Of a stretch of 11,264 bases of DNA, positions 1 through 7,521 are shown in pieces. The stretch spans positions 1 to 11,264 of the forward strand of contig NZ_JZWV01000651.1 of the NCBI RefSeq assembly GCF_000966975.1, read 5' to 3'. Numbering within the stretch: the first letter of the stretch is position 1; each line of letters starts with the position of its first letter. The stretch is from Streptomyces katrae. Its GTDB lineage: Bacteria; Actinomycetota; Actinomycetes; Streptomycetales; Streptomycetaceae. Under the pieces are notes generated by a model. That model searched no databases and had not been told where the DNA came from. It saw only the letters and a list, made by a program, of their open reading frames with translations. The translations under genes were made by a program, and so were the position numbers.

Positions 1-2444
1 GTACCGAGGGCATCCTCGGCGGCCAGGCCCGGGTGCGGGACGTGGACGGCACCTGGCGGGACCTCACCGAGTCCGTGAACGAGATGGCCGGCAACCTGAC
101 CCGGCAGGTGCGGGCCATCGCGGCCGTGGCCACCGCGGTGACCCGCGGGGACCTGAGCCTGAAGGTCGACGTGGACGCGGCGGGCGAGATCCAGGCCCTC
201 CAGGACAACATCAACACGATGATCGCCAACCTGCGCGACACCACCCTGGCCAACAAGGAGCAGGACTGGCTCAAGGGCAACCTCGCCCGGATCTCGGCCC
301 TGATGCAGGGCCGGCGGGACCTGGACGACGTGGCCGGGCTGATCATGAGCGAGCTGACCCCGGTGGTCGCGGCGCAGCACGGCGCCTTCTTCCTGGCCGT
401 GCCGACCGGCGGGAGCAGCGAGATCGGGACGGACGGCGGCGCGGAGGGCTCGTACGAGCTGCGGATGCGCGGCGGCTACGCGTACGCGGGCGGGCAGATG
501 CCGATCTCCTTCCGGCCGGGGGAGGGCCTGATCGGGATGGTCGCCGAGGAGAAGCGGACGGTCCTGGTGGAGAACACCCCGCCGGGCTACCTGAAGATCT
601 CCTCGGGGCTGGGCGAGGCCCCGCCGGCGCACGTGATCGTGCTGCCGGTGCTGTTCGAGGGCAAGACGCTCGGGGTCATCGAGCTGGCCGGCTTCCAGCC
701 GTTCACGCAGATCCAGAAGGACTTCCTGAGCCAGATCGCCGAGATGATCGGGACGAGCGTCAACACCATCTCCGTGAACTCCAAGACGGAGATGCTGCTC
801 AAGCAGTCCCAGGAGATGACCGAGCAGCTGCGCGAGCGCTCCGACGAGCTGGAGAACCGGCAGAAGGCGCTCCAGGCCGCGAACGCGGAGCTGGAGGAGA
901 AGGCGGAGCTGCTGGCCCAGCAGAACCGGGACATCGAGGTGAAGAACACCGAGATCGAGGAGGCCCGGCAGGTCCTGGAGGAGCGCGCCGAGCAGCTGGC
1001 GGTCTCGATGCGCTACAAGAGCGAGTTCCTCGCGAACATGTCGCACGAGCTGCGGACCCCGCTGAACTCGCTGCTGATCCTGGCGAAGCTGCTCGCGGAC
1101 AACGCGGACGAGAACCTGTCGCCGAAGCAGGTGGAGTTCGCGGAGACCATCCACGGCGCGGGCTCGGACCTGCTCCAGCTGATCAACGACATCCTCGACC
1201 TGTCGAAGGTCGAGGCCGGGAAGATGGACGTCTCCCCGACGCGGATCGCGCTGGTCCAGCTCGTGGACTACGTGGAGGCCACCTTCCGGCCGCTGACCGC
1301 GGAGAAGGGCCTCGACTTCTCGGTGCGGGTCTCCCCGGAGCTGCCCGCGACCCTGCACACCGACGAGCAGCGGCTGCTGCAGGTGCTGCGCAACCTGCTG
1401 TCCAACGCGGTGAAGTTCACCGACAACGGGGCGGTGGAGCTGGTGATCCGGCCCGCCGGGGCCGATGTGCCGGCGGCGATCCGCGAGCAGCTGCTGGAGG
1501 CCGGGTCGCTGCGCGAGGCGGACGCGGACCTGATCGCCTTCTCGGTGACGGACACCGGCATCGGCATCGCGGCGAGCAAGATGCTGGTGATCTTCGAGGC
1601 GTTCAAACAGGCGGACGGGACGACGAGCCGCAAGTACGGCGGCACGGGGCTCGGGCTGTCCATCAGCCGGGAGATCGCCCGGCTGCTGGGCGGTGAGATC
1701 CACGCGGCCAGCGAGCCCGGCCGCGGCTCGACGTTCACGCTGTACCTGCCGCTGCACCCGAGCGAGCTGCCCCCGCAGGGGTACGCGCCGCCCACGCCGG
1801 GCGGGGCCCGGGCGGAGTACCGCAGGACGGAGGAGGCGCCGCAGCCCGTCCCCATGGCGGCGCTGCCCGTGGCCCCGAAGGACGCGGTCCCGGTGCGGCA
1901 GGCGCTGCCGGCGGCGGAGCCGGCCGGGCAGGGTTCCCCGTCGCTGTTCCGCAGGCGGCGCAAGCCGGTGCCCGGTCCGCTGCCGCGCACCGAGGTGCCG
2001 GGGCAGCCGGACGGGGTGGCGTGGGAGGAGCAGGAGGTGCTGCAGGCGGCGCCGCGTACCTACGACTTCCACGGCGAGCGGGTGCTCATCGTGGACGACG
2101 ACGTGCGCAACGTCTTCGCACTGACGAGCGTGCTGGAGCAGCACGGGCTGGCGGTGCTCTACGCCGAGAACGGCAGGGAGGGCATCGAGGTGCTGGAGCA
2201 GCACGACGACGTGGCGGTCGTGCTGATGGACATCATGATGCCGGAGATGGACGGGTACGCGACCACGTCGGCGATCCGGCGGATGCCGCAGTTCGAGGGG
2301 CTGCCGATCATCGCGCTGACGGCGAAGGCGATGAAGGGGGACCGGGAGAAGGCCATCGACTCCGGGGCTTCCGACTACGTCACCAAGCCGGTCGAACCCG
2401 ACTACCTACTGTCGGTCATGGAGCAGCACATGCGCGGAGAATGA
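1..2444 (+). CDS. osaA: Hybrid sensor histidine kinase OsaA, 5'-truncated by the window edge
   Basis: Cytoplasmic signalling part of a hybrid histidine kinase. The first full codon is at 3 and 813 residues are visible; the frame is open upstream, so the GTG at 33 is internal. Counting from codon 3: HAMP repeats about 1-82; GAF about 95-255; a long coiled coil about 260-340; HisKA with phospho-acceptor H348 in SHELRTPLN; HATPase with N-box N464/N468, G1 motif DTGIGI at 517 and G2 motif GGTGLGLS near 546; a Pro/Ala/Arg linker about 585-690; and a C-terminal receiver with acidic D698-D700, phospho-acceptor D743 ([10 protein letters not shown]) and K795. All catalytic residues are present. The neighbouring single-receiver gene supports OsaA, which in Streptomyces acts with OsaB in osmotic adaptation. 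The name rests on domain order plus synteny; the stimulus cannot be read from the sequence. Confidence 0.88.
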   Translation, partial: TEGILGGQARVRDVDGTWRDLTESVNEMAGNLTRQVRAIAAVATAVTRGDLSLKVDVDAAGEIQALQDNINTMIANLRDTTLANKEQDWLKGNLARISALMQGRRDLDDVAGLIMSELTPVVAAQHGAFFLAVPTGGSSEIGTDGGAEGSYELRMRGGYAYAGGQMPISFRPGEGLIGMVAEEKRTVLVENTPPGYLKISSGLGEAPPAHVIVLPVLFEGKTLGVIELAGFQPFTQIQKDFLSQIAEMIGTSVNTISVNSKTEMLLKQSQEMTEQLRERSDELENRQKALQAANAELEEKAELLAQQNRDIEVKNTEIEEARQVLEERAEQLAVSMRYKSEFLANMSHELRTPLNSLLILAKLLADNADENLSPKQVEFAETIHGAGSDLLQLINDILDLSKVEAGKMDVSPTRIALVQLVDYVEATFRPLTAEKGLDFSVRVSPELPATLHTDEQRLLQVLRNLLSNAVKFTDNGAVELVIRPAGADVPAAIREQLLEAGSLREADADLIAFSVTDTGIGIAASKMLVIFEAFKQADGTTSRKYGGTGLGLSISREIARLLGGEIHAASEPGRGSTFTLYLPLHPSELPPQGYAPPTPGGARAEYRRTEEAPQPVPMAALPVAPKDAVPVRQALPAAEPAGQGSPSLFRRRRKPVPGPLPRTEVPGQPDGVAWEEQEVLQAAPRTYDFHGERVLIVDDDVRNVFALTSVLEQHGLAVLYAENGREGIEVLEQHDDVAVVLMDIMMPEMDGYATTSAIRRMPQFEGLPIIALTAKAMKGDREKAIDSGASDYVTKPVEPDYLLSVMEQHMRGE

Positions 2445-2678
2445 CCGGCGGCCGCAGCGTGACGGGAGGCGCAGGGGGAACCTTCTGCCCTCCCGCCACG
2501 TTTCTGCTTCGTGCACAGTGACATCTTGGTGACAGGGTGTGGCGATCTCGGGACTGGGGCTACGATGACCGGCACAAGGACGGACGGCGCGAAGACGCCG
2601 TCCTCTGGGGCGGGCCCCGGCACACAGGCCGGCGCCCGGAGCCGGGGAGGCCCCATGCCGGGGCGAGGAGGACAGGGC
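2445..2678 (+). promoter_or_regulatory. osaA-osaB spacer / putative structured osaB leader
   Basis: This 234-base spacer holds no convincing gene. Features seen are a promoter-like TACGAT at 2561-2566 without a good -35, a possible ECF-type pair (AAC 2479-2481, 17 bases, CGT 2499-2501), an 8-bp hairpin (2582-2589 with 2596-2603, 6-base loop), and an arm GCCCCGGC (2614-2621) complementary to GCCGGGGC (2657-2664), just before the osaB Shine-Dalgarno. The spacer length suggests osaB can be transcribed separately from osaA. The promoter assignment is an inference. Confidence 0.35.
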
Positions 2679-3359
2679 ATGGTGCAGAAGGCCAAGATCC
2701 TCCTGGTCGACGACAGGCCGGAGAATCTGCTGGCGCTGGAGGCCATCCTCTCCGCGCTCGATCAGACACTGGTCCGGGCGTCGTCGGGGGAGGAAGCGCT
2801 CAAAGCGCTGCTGACGGACGATTTCGCGGTCATCCTGCTGGATGTCCAGATGCCGGGTATGGACGGGTTCGAAACCGCCGCGCACATCAAGCGGCGCGAG
2901 CGCACCCGGGACATCCCGATCATCTTCCTCACCGCGATCAACCACGGTCCGCACCACACCTTCCGCGGTTACGCGGCGGGCGCGGTGGACTACATCTCGA
3001 AGCCGTTCGATCCCTGGGTGCTGCGCGCCAAGGTCTCGGTCTTCGTCGAGCTCTACACCAAGAACTGCCAACTGCGGGAGCAGGCGGCCCTGCTGCGGCT
3101 CCAGCTGGAGGGCGGCGGTTCCAACGGCGACGGCAGCAAGGAGGCGGCCGGGCTGCTGGCCGAGCTCTCCGCCCGGCTCGCGGCGGTCGAGGAGCAGGCC
3201 GAGGCGCTGACCAAGCAGCTCGGCGAGGACTCCGCAGACGCGGCGGTGGTGGCGACGGCCGCGCACCTGGAGCGCAAGCTGACGGGGCTGCGCCGCGCAC
3301 TGGACGCGCTGGAGCCGGGAGCCGGCGGGACCGCGCCGGTCCTGCCCGCCCAGGGCTGA
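2679..3359 (+). CDS. osaB: OsaB: receiver-domain regulator with coiled-coil C-terminus, no DNA-binding domain
   Basis: Response regulator of 226 aa. The receiver (about 1-125) has D11/D12, phospho-acceptor D55 (LLDVQMPGMDG), T85 and K108 (ISKPF), so it should be phosphorylatable. The rest (about 125-215) is Leu/Ala/Glu/Arg-rich and predicted coiled coil. No helix-turn-helix or enzymatic output domain is visible, so it probably acts by protein-protein contact. The ATG at 2679 is chosen because AGGAGG (2666-2671) lies 7 bases upstream; the in-frame ATG at 2655 lies before that site, and the frame stays open to 2511. In S. coelicolor, disruption of the orthologue osaB links osmoadaptation with aerial growth and antibiotic production. 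The upstream kinase is the expected partner, although that kinase also carries its own receiver. Confidence 0.88.
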   Translation: MVQKAKILLVDDRPENLLALEAILSALDQTLVRASSGEEALKALLTDDFAVILLDVQMPGMDGFETAAHIKRRERTRDIPIIFLTAINHGPHHTFRGYAAGAVDYISKPFDPWVLRAKVSVFVELYTKNCQLREQAALLRLQLEGGGSNGDGSKEAAGLLAELSARLAAVEEQAEALTKQLGEDSADAAVVATAAHLERKLTGLRRALDALEPGAGGTAPVLPAQG

Positions 3360-3395
3360 CGGGCCCCGGCCGGGGGCCCGCTGGCGGGCCGTCAG
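3356..3395 (+). terminator. Putative intrinsic terminator after osaB
   Basis: The inner stem GGGCCCC (3361-3367) pairs with GGGGCCC (3373-3379) around a 5-base loop. Outer bases CTGACGG (3356-3362), which overlap the stop codon, can alternatively pair with CCGTCAG (3389-3395). There is no U-tract, as is common for Streptomyces terminators. Confidence 0.45.
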
Positions 3396-3482
3396 GTCTG
3401 CCGGTGCGTCACGGCGCGTACGGACGGGGCGACACGAACGGGTGAAGGGGTGGGCACGCGTGTCCACCGGCACGCACACCGG

Positions 3483-3496
3483 TAACCTCGGGCCCA
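3483..3496 (+). promoter_or_regulatory. Putative -10 element of a leaderless ftsK promoter
   Basis: TAACCT at 3483-3488 fits the actinobacterial TANNNT -10 box. It ends 7 bases before the ATG at 3496, which would place the transcription start at or next to the start codon. No Shine-Dalgarno precedes that ATG. The -35 match is weak (TGTCCA at 3461-3466, 16-base spacing). Confidence 0.4.
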
Positions 3497-6264
3497 TGGC
3501 CTCACGTACGTCCGGCAAGGGTTCCCAGAGTGATGCGGGCGCCGCGAAGGGCCGCCCCGGCCGTACGACGGCGCCGGCCAAGAAGACGGCCGCGCCGCGC
3601 AAGCCTCCCGCGAAGAAGGCCGTGGCGGCCAAGCGCGCCCCGGTGAAGAAGACCGCCCCCAAGGCGGCGCCGTCCCCGACGGGGGGCGTGGTGTGGCTCG
3701 TGCGCGGCTGCTGGCTGGGGCTCGCGCACCTCGTCGGCAAGGCCTTCCGCGGTATCGGCCGGGGTGCGAAGAACCTCGACCCGGCCCACCGCAAGGACGG
3801 TGTCGCGCTGCTGCTGCTCGCCCTGGCGCTGATCGTCGCCGCCGGGACCTGGTCCAACCTGAGCGGGCCCGTGGGCGACCTGGTCACCATGCTGGTCACC
3901 GGCGCCTTCGGGCGCCTGGACCTGCTCGTGCCGATCCTGCTCGGGGTCATGGCGGTACGTTTCATCCGCCACCCCGAGCAGAGCGACGCCAACGGGCGCA
4001 TCGGCATCGGCCTGTCCGCCCTGGTCATCGGAGTCCTCGGGCTGGTGCACATCGCCTGCGGGGCCCCCGGCCGCGACGAGGGCACCACCGCCATGCAGAA
4101 CGCGGGCGGGCTGATCGGCTGGGCCGCCTCCAAGCCGCTGATCTTCACCATGGGCGCGCCGCTGGCCGTGCCCATGCTGGTGCTGCTCACCGTCTTCGGC
4201 CTGCTGGTCGTCACCGCGACCCCGGTCAACGCCATCCCGCAGCGGCTGCGCCGGCTGGGGATCCGGCTCGGGATCATCGCGCCCAACGAGTACGACGAGG
4301 CGGCGTACGGGCAGCCCGGCGGCGCCGGCCGGCCCGACCGGCACGACGCCGAGCAGTGGCGGGCCCGTACGGCCGGCGCCGCCGGACCGGGCGACCCCGC
4401 CGACGCCGCCGAGGAGGCGGCCCTGGCCAAGCGGCGCCGGCCCCGGCGGGCCGCCGCCCGGCCGGGGGAGCGGGAGATGGACGCCGTCGACGTGGCCGCG
4501 GCGGCCGCCGCCGCGCTGGACGGGGTGGTCTACGGAGGGCTGCCCCCGAACCCGCTGGTCGCCGACCTGACCCAGGGGATCACCCCCCAGCGGGACGGGG
4601 TGGAGGTCACCGCGCCGGTGCCGCCCGCCCGCGAGGAGCAGCCCGCCGCCCCGGTCGCGGAGGACCCGGCCGACGCCCCGCACGAGCGCACCGCCGCCGC
4701 CTCGGGGACCCTGTCGGTACCGGACCTGACGAAGGCCCCGCCCGAGACGCAGGCGCTGCCGCCCCGCGCCGAGCAGCTCCAGCTGCGCGGGGACATCACG
4801 TACTCCCTGCCCTCGCTGGACCTGCTGGAGAAGGGCGGACCCGGCAAGACCCGCAGCGCCGCAAACGACTCGGTGGTGGCCGCGCTGACCAACGTGTTCA
4901 CCGAGTTCAAGGTGGACGCGCAGGTCACCGGCTTCACCCGGGGCCCGACGGTGACCCGTTACGAGGTGACGCTCGGCGCCGCCGTGAAGGTCGAGCGGAT
5001 CACGGCGCTGGCGAAGAACATCGCCTACGCCGTGGCCTCCCCGGACGTGCGCATCATCAGCCCGATCCCGGGCAAGTCGGCGGTCGGCATCGAGATCCCG
5101 AACACCGACCGCGAGATGGTCAACCTGGGCGACGTGCTGCGGCTGGCGGACGCCGCCGAGGACGACCACCCGATGCTGGTCGCGCTGGGCAAGGACGTCG
5201 AGGGCGGCTACGTCATGGCCAACCTCGCGAAGATGCCGCACGTGCTGGTCGCCGGCGCCACCGGTTCCGGCAAGTCCTCCTGCATCAACTGCCTGATCAC
5301 CTCGATCATGGTCCGGGCCACCCCGGAGGACGTCCGGATGGTCCTGGTCGACCCCAAGCGGGTCGAGCTGACCGCCTACGAGGGCATCCCGCACCTGATC
5401 ACCCCGATCATCACCAACCCCAAGCGGGCCGCCGAGGCCCTGCAGTGGGTGGTGCGCGAGATGGACCTGCGGTACGACGACCTGGCCGCCTTCGGCTACC
5501 GGCACATCGACGACTTCAACCAGGCGATCCGCGACGGCAAGATCAAGCTGCCGCCCGGCAGCGAGCGGGAGCTCAGCCCGTACCCGTACCTGCTGGTGAT
5601 CGTCGACGAGCTCGCGGACCTGATGATGGTGGCCCCGCGCGACGTCGAGGACTCCATCGTCCGCATCACCCAGCTGGCCCGCGCGGCCGGCATCCACCTG
5701 GTGCTCGCCACCCAGCGGCCCTCGGTGGACGTGGTGACCGGTCTGATCAAGGCGAACGTGCCCTCGCGGCTGGCCTTCGCCACCTCCTCGCTCGCCGACA
5801 GCCGGGTCATCCTCGACCAGCCCGGCGCCGAGAAGCTGATCGGCAAGGGTGACGGACTGTTCCTGCCGATGGGGGCGAACAAGCCGGTCCGCCTCCAGGG
5901 CGCCTTCGTCACCGAGGACGAGATCGCCGGGATCGTCCAGCACTGCAAGGACCAGATGGCCCCCGTCTTCCGGGACGACGTCACGGTCGGGCAGAAGCAG
6001 AAGAAGGAGATCGACGAGGAGATCGGCGACGACCTGGACCTGCTGTGCCAGGCGGCCGAACTGGTGGTCTCCACCCAGTTCGGCTCCACCTCGATGCTCC
6101 AGCGCAAGCTGCGCGTGGGCTTCGCCAAGGCGGGCCGGCTGATGGACCTGATGGAGTCCCGCGGGGTCGTGGGCCCCAGCGAGGGCTCCAAGGCCCGCGA
6201 CGTGCTGATCAAACCCGACGAACTGGACGGGGTGCTGGCCGTGATCCGGGGCGAGGAGCCGTAG
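3496..6264 (+). CDS. ftsK: DNA translocase FtsK
   Basis: Membrane-anchored, ATP-driven DNA pump that clears chromosomal DNA from closing septa; in Streptomyces this matters mainly at sporulation septation. 922 aa from ATG 3496. Order: Lys/Ala/Pro-rich N-terminal tail (1-60); four membrane helices near 102-118, 136-156, 169-187 and 220-241; an acidic Pro/Ala linker to about 435; translocase alpha/beta domains (about 436-840) with Walker A GATGSGKS at 587-594 and Walker B ending in D704/E705 (LLVIVDELADL); and a winged-helix gamma domain (about 845-915, containing VVSTQFGSTSMLQRKL), which in the family reads oriented DNA motifs. In-frame GTGs at 3442 and 3460 also exist; the ATG is preferred for the well-placed -10 box upstream and the typical basic N-terminus. 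Only four TM helices and full-length catalytic parts are seen, as usual for Gram-positive FtsK/SpoIIIE. Confidence 0.95.
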   Translation: MASRTSGKGSQSDAGAAKGRPGRTTAPAKKTAAPRKPPAKKAVAAKRAPVKKTAPKAAPSPTGGVVWLVRGCWLGLAHLVGKAFRGIGRGAKNLDPAHRKDGVALLLLALALIVAAGTWSNLSGPVGDLVTMLVTGAFGRLDLLVPILLGVMAVRFIRHPEQSDANGRIGIGLSALVIGVLGLVHIACGAPGRDEGTTAMQNAGGLIGWAASKPLIFTMGAPLAVPMLVLLTVFGLLVVTATPVNAIPQRLRRLGIRLGIIAPNEYDEAAYGQPGGAGRPDRHDAEQWRARTAGAAGPGDPADAAEEAALAKRRRPRRAAARPGEREMDAVDVAAAAAAALDGVVYGGLPPNPLVADLTQGITPQRDGVEVTAPVPPAREEQPAAPVAEDPADAPHERTAAASGTLSVPDLTKAPPETQALPPRAEQLQLRGDITYSLPSLDLLEKGGPGKTRSAANDSVVAALTNVFTEFKVDAQVTGFTRGPTVTRYEVTLGAAVKVERITALAKNIAYAVASPDVRIISPIPGKSAVGIEIPNTDREMVNLGDVLRLADAAEDDHPMLVALGKDVEGGYVMANLAKMPHVLVAGATGSGKSSCINCLITSIMVRATPEDVRMVLVDPKRVELTAYEGIPHLITPIITNPKRAAEALQWVVREMDLRYDDLAAFGYRHIDDFNQAIRDGKIKLPPGSERELSPYPYLLVIVDELADLMMVAPRDVEDSIVRITQLARAAGIHLVLATQRPSVDVVTGLIKANVPSRLAFATSSLADSRVILDQPGAEKLIGKGDGLFLPMGANKPVRLQGAFVTEDEIAGIVQHCKDQMAPVFRDDVTVGQKQKKEIDEEIGDDLDLLCQAAELVVSTQFGSTSMLQRKLRVGFAKAGRLMDLMESRGVVGPSEGSKARDVLIKPDELDGVLAVIRGEEP

Positions 6265-6401
6265 AACGGGGATCCGCCCGGCTCACCCGGCCGTAGGGGG
6301 ATCGGCGGGCAACCGTTTCCCTTGGGCCTGCGTCAAGTTGAGGGAGGCAGCGGCGGGTGGCGCCCTCGCCATTCGGATGGCGTAGGAAGCGGACCCTCCG
6401 G

Positions 6402-6432
6402 TTGCCCCACCCTTTCGTCACCCCCCTAGACT
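6402..6432 (+). promoter_or_regulatory. Putative housekeeping-type promoter of the rodZ-like gene
   Basis: TTGCCC (6402-6407) and TAGACT (6427-6432) are separated by 19 bases and resemble the HrdB consensus TTGACN / TANNNT, with slightly long spacing. It lies about 40 bases before the start at 6473. The rest of the ftsK-rodZ spacer (6265-6401) shows no gene and no clear terminator. Confidence 0.5.
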
Positions 6433-6472
6433 GGACATCCAGCAGGTGGCTACACGCTCGAAAGGCGCCCTT

Positions 6473-7375
6473 GTGTCCATCGGCAACTCCAACTCCCCCG
6501 AAGAAGAGCGGCCTTCGACCGACGATCGGTCCGAGGACCGGCTCGTCGAACGTTCCGTCGAAGGACCGTCCATCGGGACGGCCCTCAAGAAGGCCCGGAT
6601 CGCCGCCGGGCTCACAGTCGACGACGTCTCCTCCACGACGCGCGTGCGCATTCCGATCGTGCACGCGATCGAGGAGGACGACTTCACGCGGTGCGGCGGC
6701 GACGTGTACGCCCGCGGCCACATCCGTACGCTCGCCCGCGCCGTTCACCTCGACCCGGTACCCCTGGTCGAGATGTACGACGCGGCCCACGGCGGACGGC
6801 CGGCGCCCACCCCCGCCGCGCCGATGTTCGACGCCGAGCGGATCCGCCCCGAACGGCAGCGGCCCAACTGGACCGCCGCCATGGTCGCCGCCATCGTCGC
6901 CGTGATCGGTTTCGTCGGGTTCACCGCCTTCAGCGGCGACGACGAGAAGGCCAAGCACCCGGTGGCGGAAGGTTCCGTCGCCCCGCAGCCCGCGCCCAAG
7001 CAGTCGGCCGGCAAGCAGCAGCCCCCGGCCCAGACCCCGCAGGCGCCCCAGGCCCCCAAGCCGGAGCCCTCGGACAGCGCCATCGCGGCCGCGCCCAAGG
7101 ACCTGGTCACGGTGGTCCTGACGGCCGACGTCGGCGAGAGCTGGATCTCGGCGAAGGACCACAGCGGCCGCCTGCTCTTCGACGGCACCCTCGCGCAGGG
7201 CGAGTCGAAGACCTTCACCGACAAGGAGTCCGTGGACCTCGTCCTGGGCGACGCGGGCGCCGTCAAGCTGTTCGTGAACGGCAAGGAGATCAAGGACAGG
7301 TTCGAGTCGGGTCAGGTCGAACGGCTCACCTACACCAAGAACGACCCCCACCAGGGCCAGGCCCAGGCGGGCTGA
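6473..7375 (+). CDS. RodZ-like membrane protein (HTH_25 - TM - DUF4115)
   Basis: Bitopic membrane protein of 300 aa. A disordered acidic N-terminus (1-32) is followed by a RodZ-type helix-turn-helix (about 33-102, IGTALKKARIAAGLTVDDVS), one membrane helix at about 133-154, a Pro/Gln/Ala/Lys linker (about 158-205), and an extracytoplasmic DUF4115 beta domain (about 210-289). In rod-shaped bacteria RodZ ties the MreB cytoskeleton to wall synthesis; in actinomycetes its job is less clear, so no symbol is given. The GTG at 6473 is chosen because GAAAGG ends 7 bases upstream (6460-6465); the upstream GTG at 6446 has only a poor ribosome site. Cys74 lies just after the HTH core. The gene has its own promoter and a strong hairpin behind it, so it is probably monocistronic. 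Confidence 0.85.
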   Translation: MSIGNSNSPEEERPSTDDRSEDRLVERSVEGPSIGTALKKARIAAGLTVDDVSSTTRVRIPIVHAIEEDDFTRCGGDVYARGHIRTLARAVHLDPVPLVEMYDAAHGGRPAPTPAAPMFDAERIRPERQRPNWTAAMVAAIVAVIGFVGFTAFSGDDEKAKHPVAEGSVAPQPAPKQSAGKQQPPAQTPQAPQAPKPEPSDSAIAAAPKDLVTVVLTADVGESWISAKDHSGRLLFDGTLAQGESKTFTDKESVDLVLGDAGAVKLFVNGKEIKDRFESGQVERLTYTKNDPHQGQAQAG

Positions 7376-7402
7376 CCGGCCCCGATCCCCGACGACCGGC
7401 GC

Positions 7403-7464
7403 GGAATAAAAAATTCCGGATCCCCGGGACCCGTGCGGCACCTGCCGCCGGCTCCCGGGGATCT
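7403..7464 (+). terminator. Tandem hairpin / intrinsic terminator after the rodZ-like gene
   Basis: Two adjacent inverted repeats are seen. The first is CGGAAT (7402-7407) with ATTCCG (7413-7418) around five A's. The second is an 11-bp perfect stem GATCCCCGGGA (7419-7429) with TCCCGGGGATC (7453-7463), whose loop holds a further 5-bp stem (7435-7439 with 7444-7448). A short TTGT follows. This fits termination between the rodZ-like gene and the rimO operon. Confidence 0.65.
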
Positions 7465-7507
7465 TGTCGTGGGGGGACACGGGGCGGGGGCCGGCGCCGG
7501 GACGAAG

Positions 7508-7521
7508 TAGTCTTGAGTCCA
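7508..7521 (+). promoter_or_regulatory. Putative -10 element of a leaderless rimO promoter
   Basis: TAGTCT at 7508-7513 matches TANNNT and ends 7 bases before the ATG at 7521, placing the predicted transcript start at the start codon. No Shine-Dalgarno is present before that ATG. I see no good -35 at the usual distance. Confidence 0.4.

Noticed and set aside
2511..2678. An N-terminal extension of OsaB from the upstream open frame.
   Set aside because: The sequence is low-complexity, includes the ribosome site and hairpins, and the receiver fold begins right at ATG 2679.
2406..5943. Very long open frames on the - strand opposite osaB and ftsK (2406-4430 and 3502-5943).
   Set aside because: They are antisense shadows caused by high GC. 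Their translations are Arg/Gly/Pro/His-rich with no domain, while the + strand genes have intact family motifs and third-position GC bias.
6265..6401. A terminator after ftsK.
   Set aside because: Only 4-5 bp interrupted pairings (CCGG, CCGCC/GGCGG) are visible, too weak to call.
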